Shown: positions 33,636-33,723 of the stretch, in pieces
Layout: each line of letters begins with the position of its first letter
Numbering within the stretch: the stretch's first letter is position 1
From: Saprospiraceae bacterium
GTDB lineage: Bacteria > Bacteroidota > Bacteroidia > Chitinophagales > Saprospiraceae
Length of the DNA stretch: 33,723 bases
Reading direction: 5' to 3'
Assembly: GCA_020629535.1 (NCBI GenBank)
Contig: JAHDDD010000007.1
Location: forward strand, 1-33,723
The notes under the pieces: model-generated
Database searches by the model: none
What the model was told of the DNA's origin: nothing
Seen by the model: only the letters and a program-made list of their open reading frames with translations
Position numbers and translations under genes: made by a program

Positions 33636-33723
33636 TGATCAGTTTCAGTGGTCAGTGGTTCAGTGATCAGTTTTGAGTTTTGAGTTTTGAGTTTTGAGTT
33701 TTGAGTTTTGAGTTTTGAGTTTT
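33636..33723. repeat. Heptanucleotide tandem repeat and direct repeats upstream of the histidine kinase
   Basis: From 33674 the sequence is seven consecutive copies of TGAGTTT, running off the window. Before it are TCAGTTT (33667-33673), TCAGTGA (33660-33666) and two copies of TCAGTGG (33645-33658), with one extra T at 33659. The 10-mer TGATCAGTTT occurs at 33636-33645 and again at 33664-33673. No spacers exist, so it is not CRISPR. It lies in the kinase leader, 13 bases upstream of its start codon at the nearest heptamer. The copy number of the far end is unknown because the window stops inside the array. Confidence 0.9.

Noticed and set aside
33636-33723. CRISPR array
   Set aside because: The repeats are 7 bases long and directly contiguous with no spacers, and no cas gene is present.

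Overview
The window is a chromosomal stretch of a Bacteroidota bacterium, most likely a Saprospiria- or Lewinella-like marine or sediment organism. The evidence is AT-rich DNA, leaders without Shine-Dalgarno sequences, several secreted proteins ending in type IX secretion system (T9SS) sorting domains (PNP ... GVY ... K), a very large gingipain/PorU-like C25 peptidase, PKD and MopE-type repeat modules, and several Bacteroidota-typical families (DUF4153, 7TMR-DISM histidine kinase, PagL-like acyloxyacyl hydrolase). I see no rRNA, tRNA, insertion sequence, CRISPR array or phage gene. I also found no convincing match to the Bacteroidota promoter (TTTG / TAnnTTTG).

Layout. 1-943 (minus): a sulfotransferase followed by the first 28 codons of a probable glycosyltransferase that runs off the left edge, so a glycan-sulfation locus. 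1020-3083 (plus): a second sulfotransferase and a lipoprotein of the vanadium haloperoxidase/PAP2 superfamily. 3116-9391 (minus): a secreted PQQ-type sugar dehydrogenase with a PKD domain, an unrecognised 133-aa protein, a secreted triple-repeat protein and an MFS exporter. 9456-12927 (plus): a DUF4153 membrane protein overlapping a secreted gamma-glutamyltransferase. 12933-24485 (minus): a secreted haloperoxidase with MopE metal-binding repeats, a tandem pair of thioredoxin-fold exported proteins, the nucleotide-sugar transaminase RffA, and the 1649-aa C25 peptidase. 24755-27793 (plus): GT2 glycosyltransferase, rsmG and an MscS channel in a tight operon. 27842-28954 (minus): a PagL-like outer-membrane lipid A deacylase. 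29024-33631 (minus): a six-gene run ending in a strong terminator, in the order histidine kinase, alkyltransferase-like protein, sulfotransferase-fold protein, class IV aminotransferase, DUF2147 protein, 76-aa protein. A heptanucleotide tandem repeat lies just upstream of the kinase and runs off the right edge.

How the genes fit together. Much of the window concerns the cell envelope and secretion: T9SS cargo, a C25 peptidase, a sugar-nucleotide transaminase, lipid A trimming, glycosyl- and sulfotransferases, and exported thioredoxins. The least explained part is the right-hand operon. There a sulfotransferase-fold protein and a class IV aminotransferase sit side by side in the order in which, as I recall, they are fused in some plant proteins, and they are downstream of a sensor kinase and a DNA alkyl-damage binding protein.
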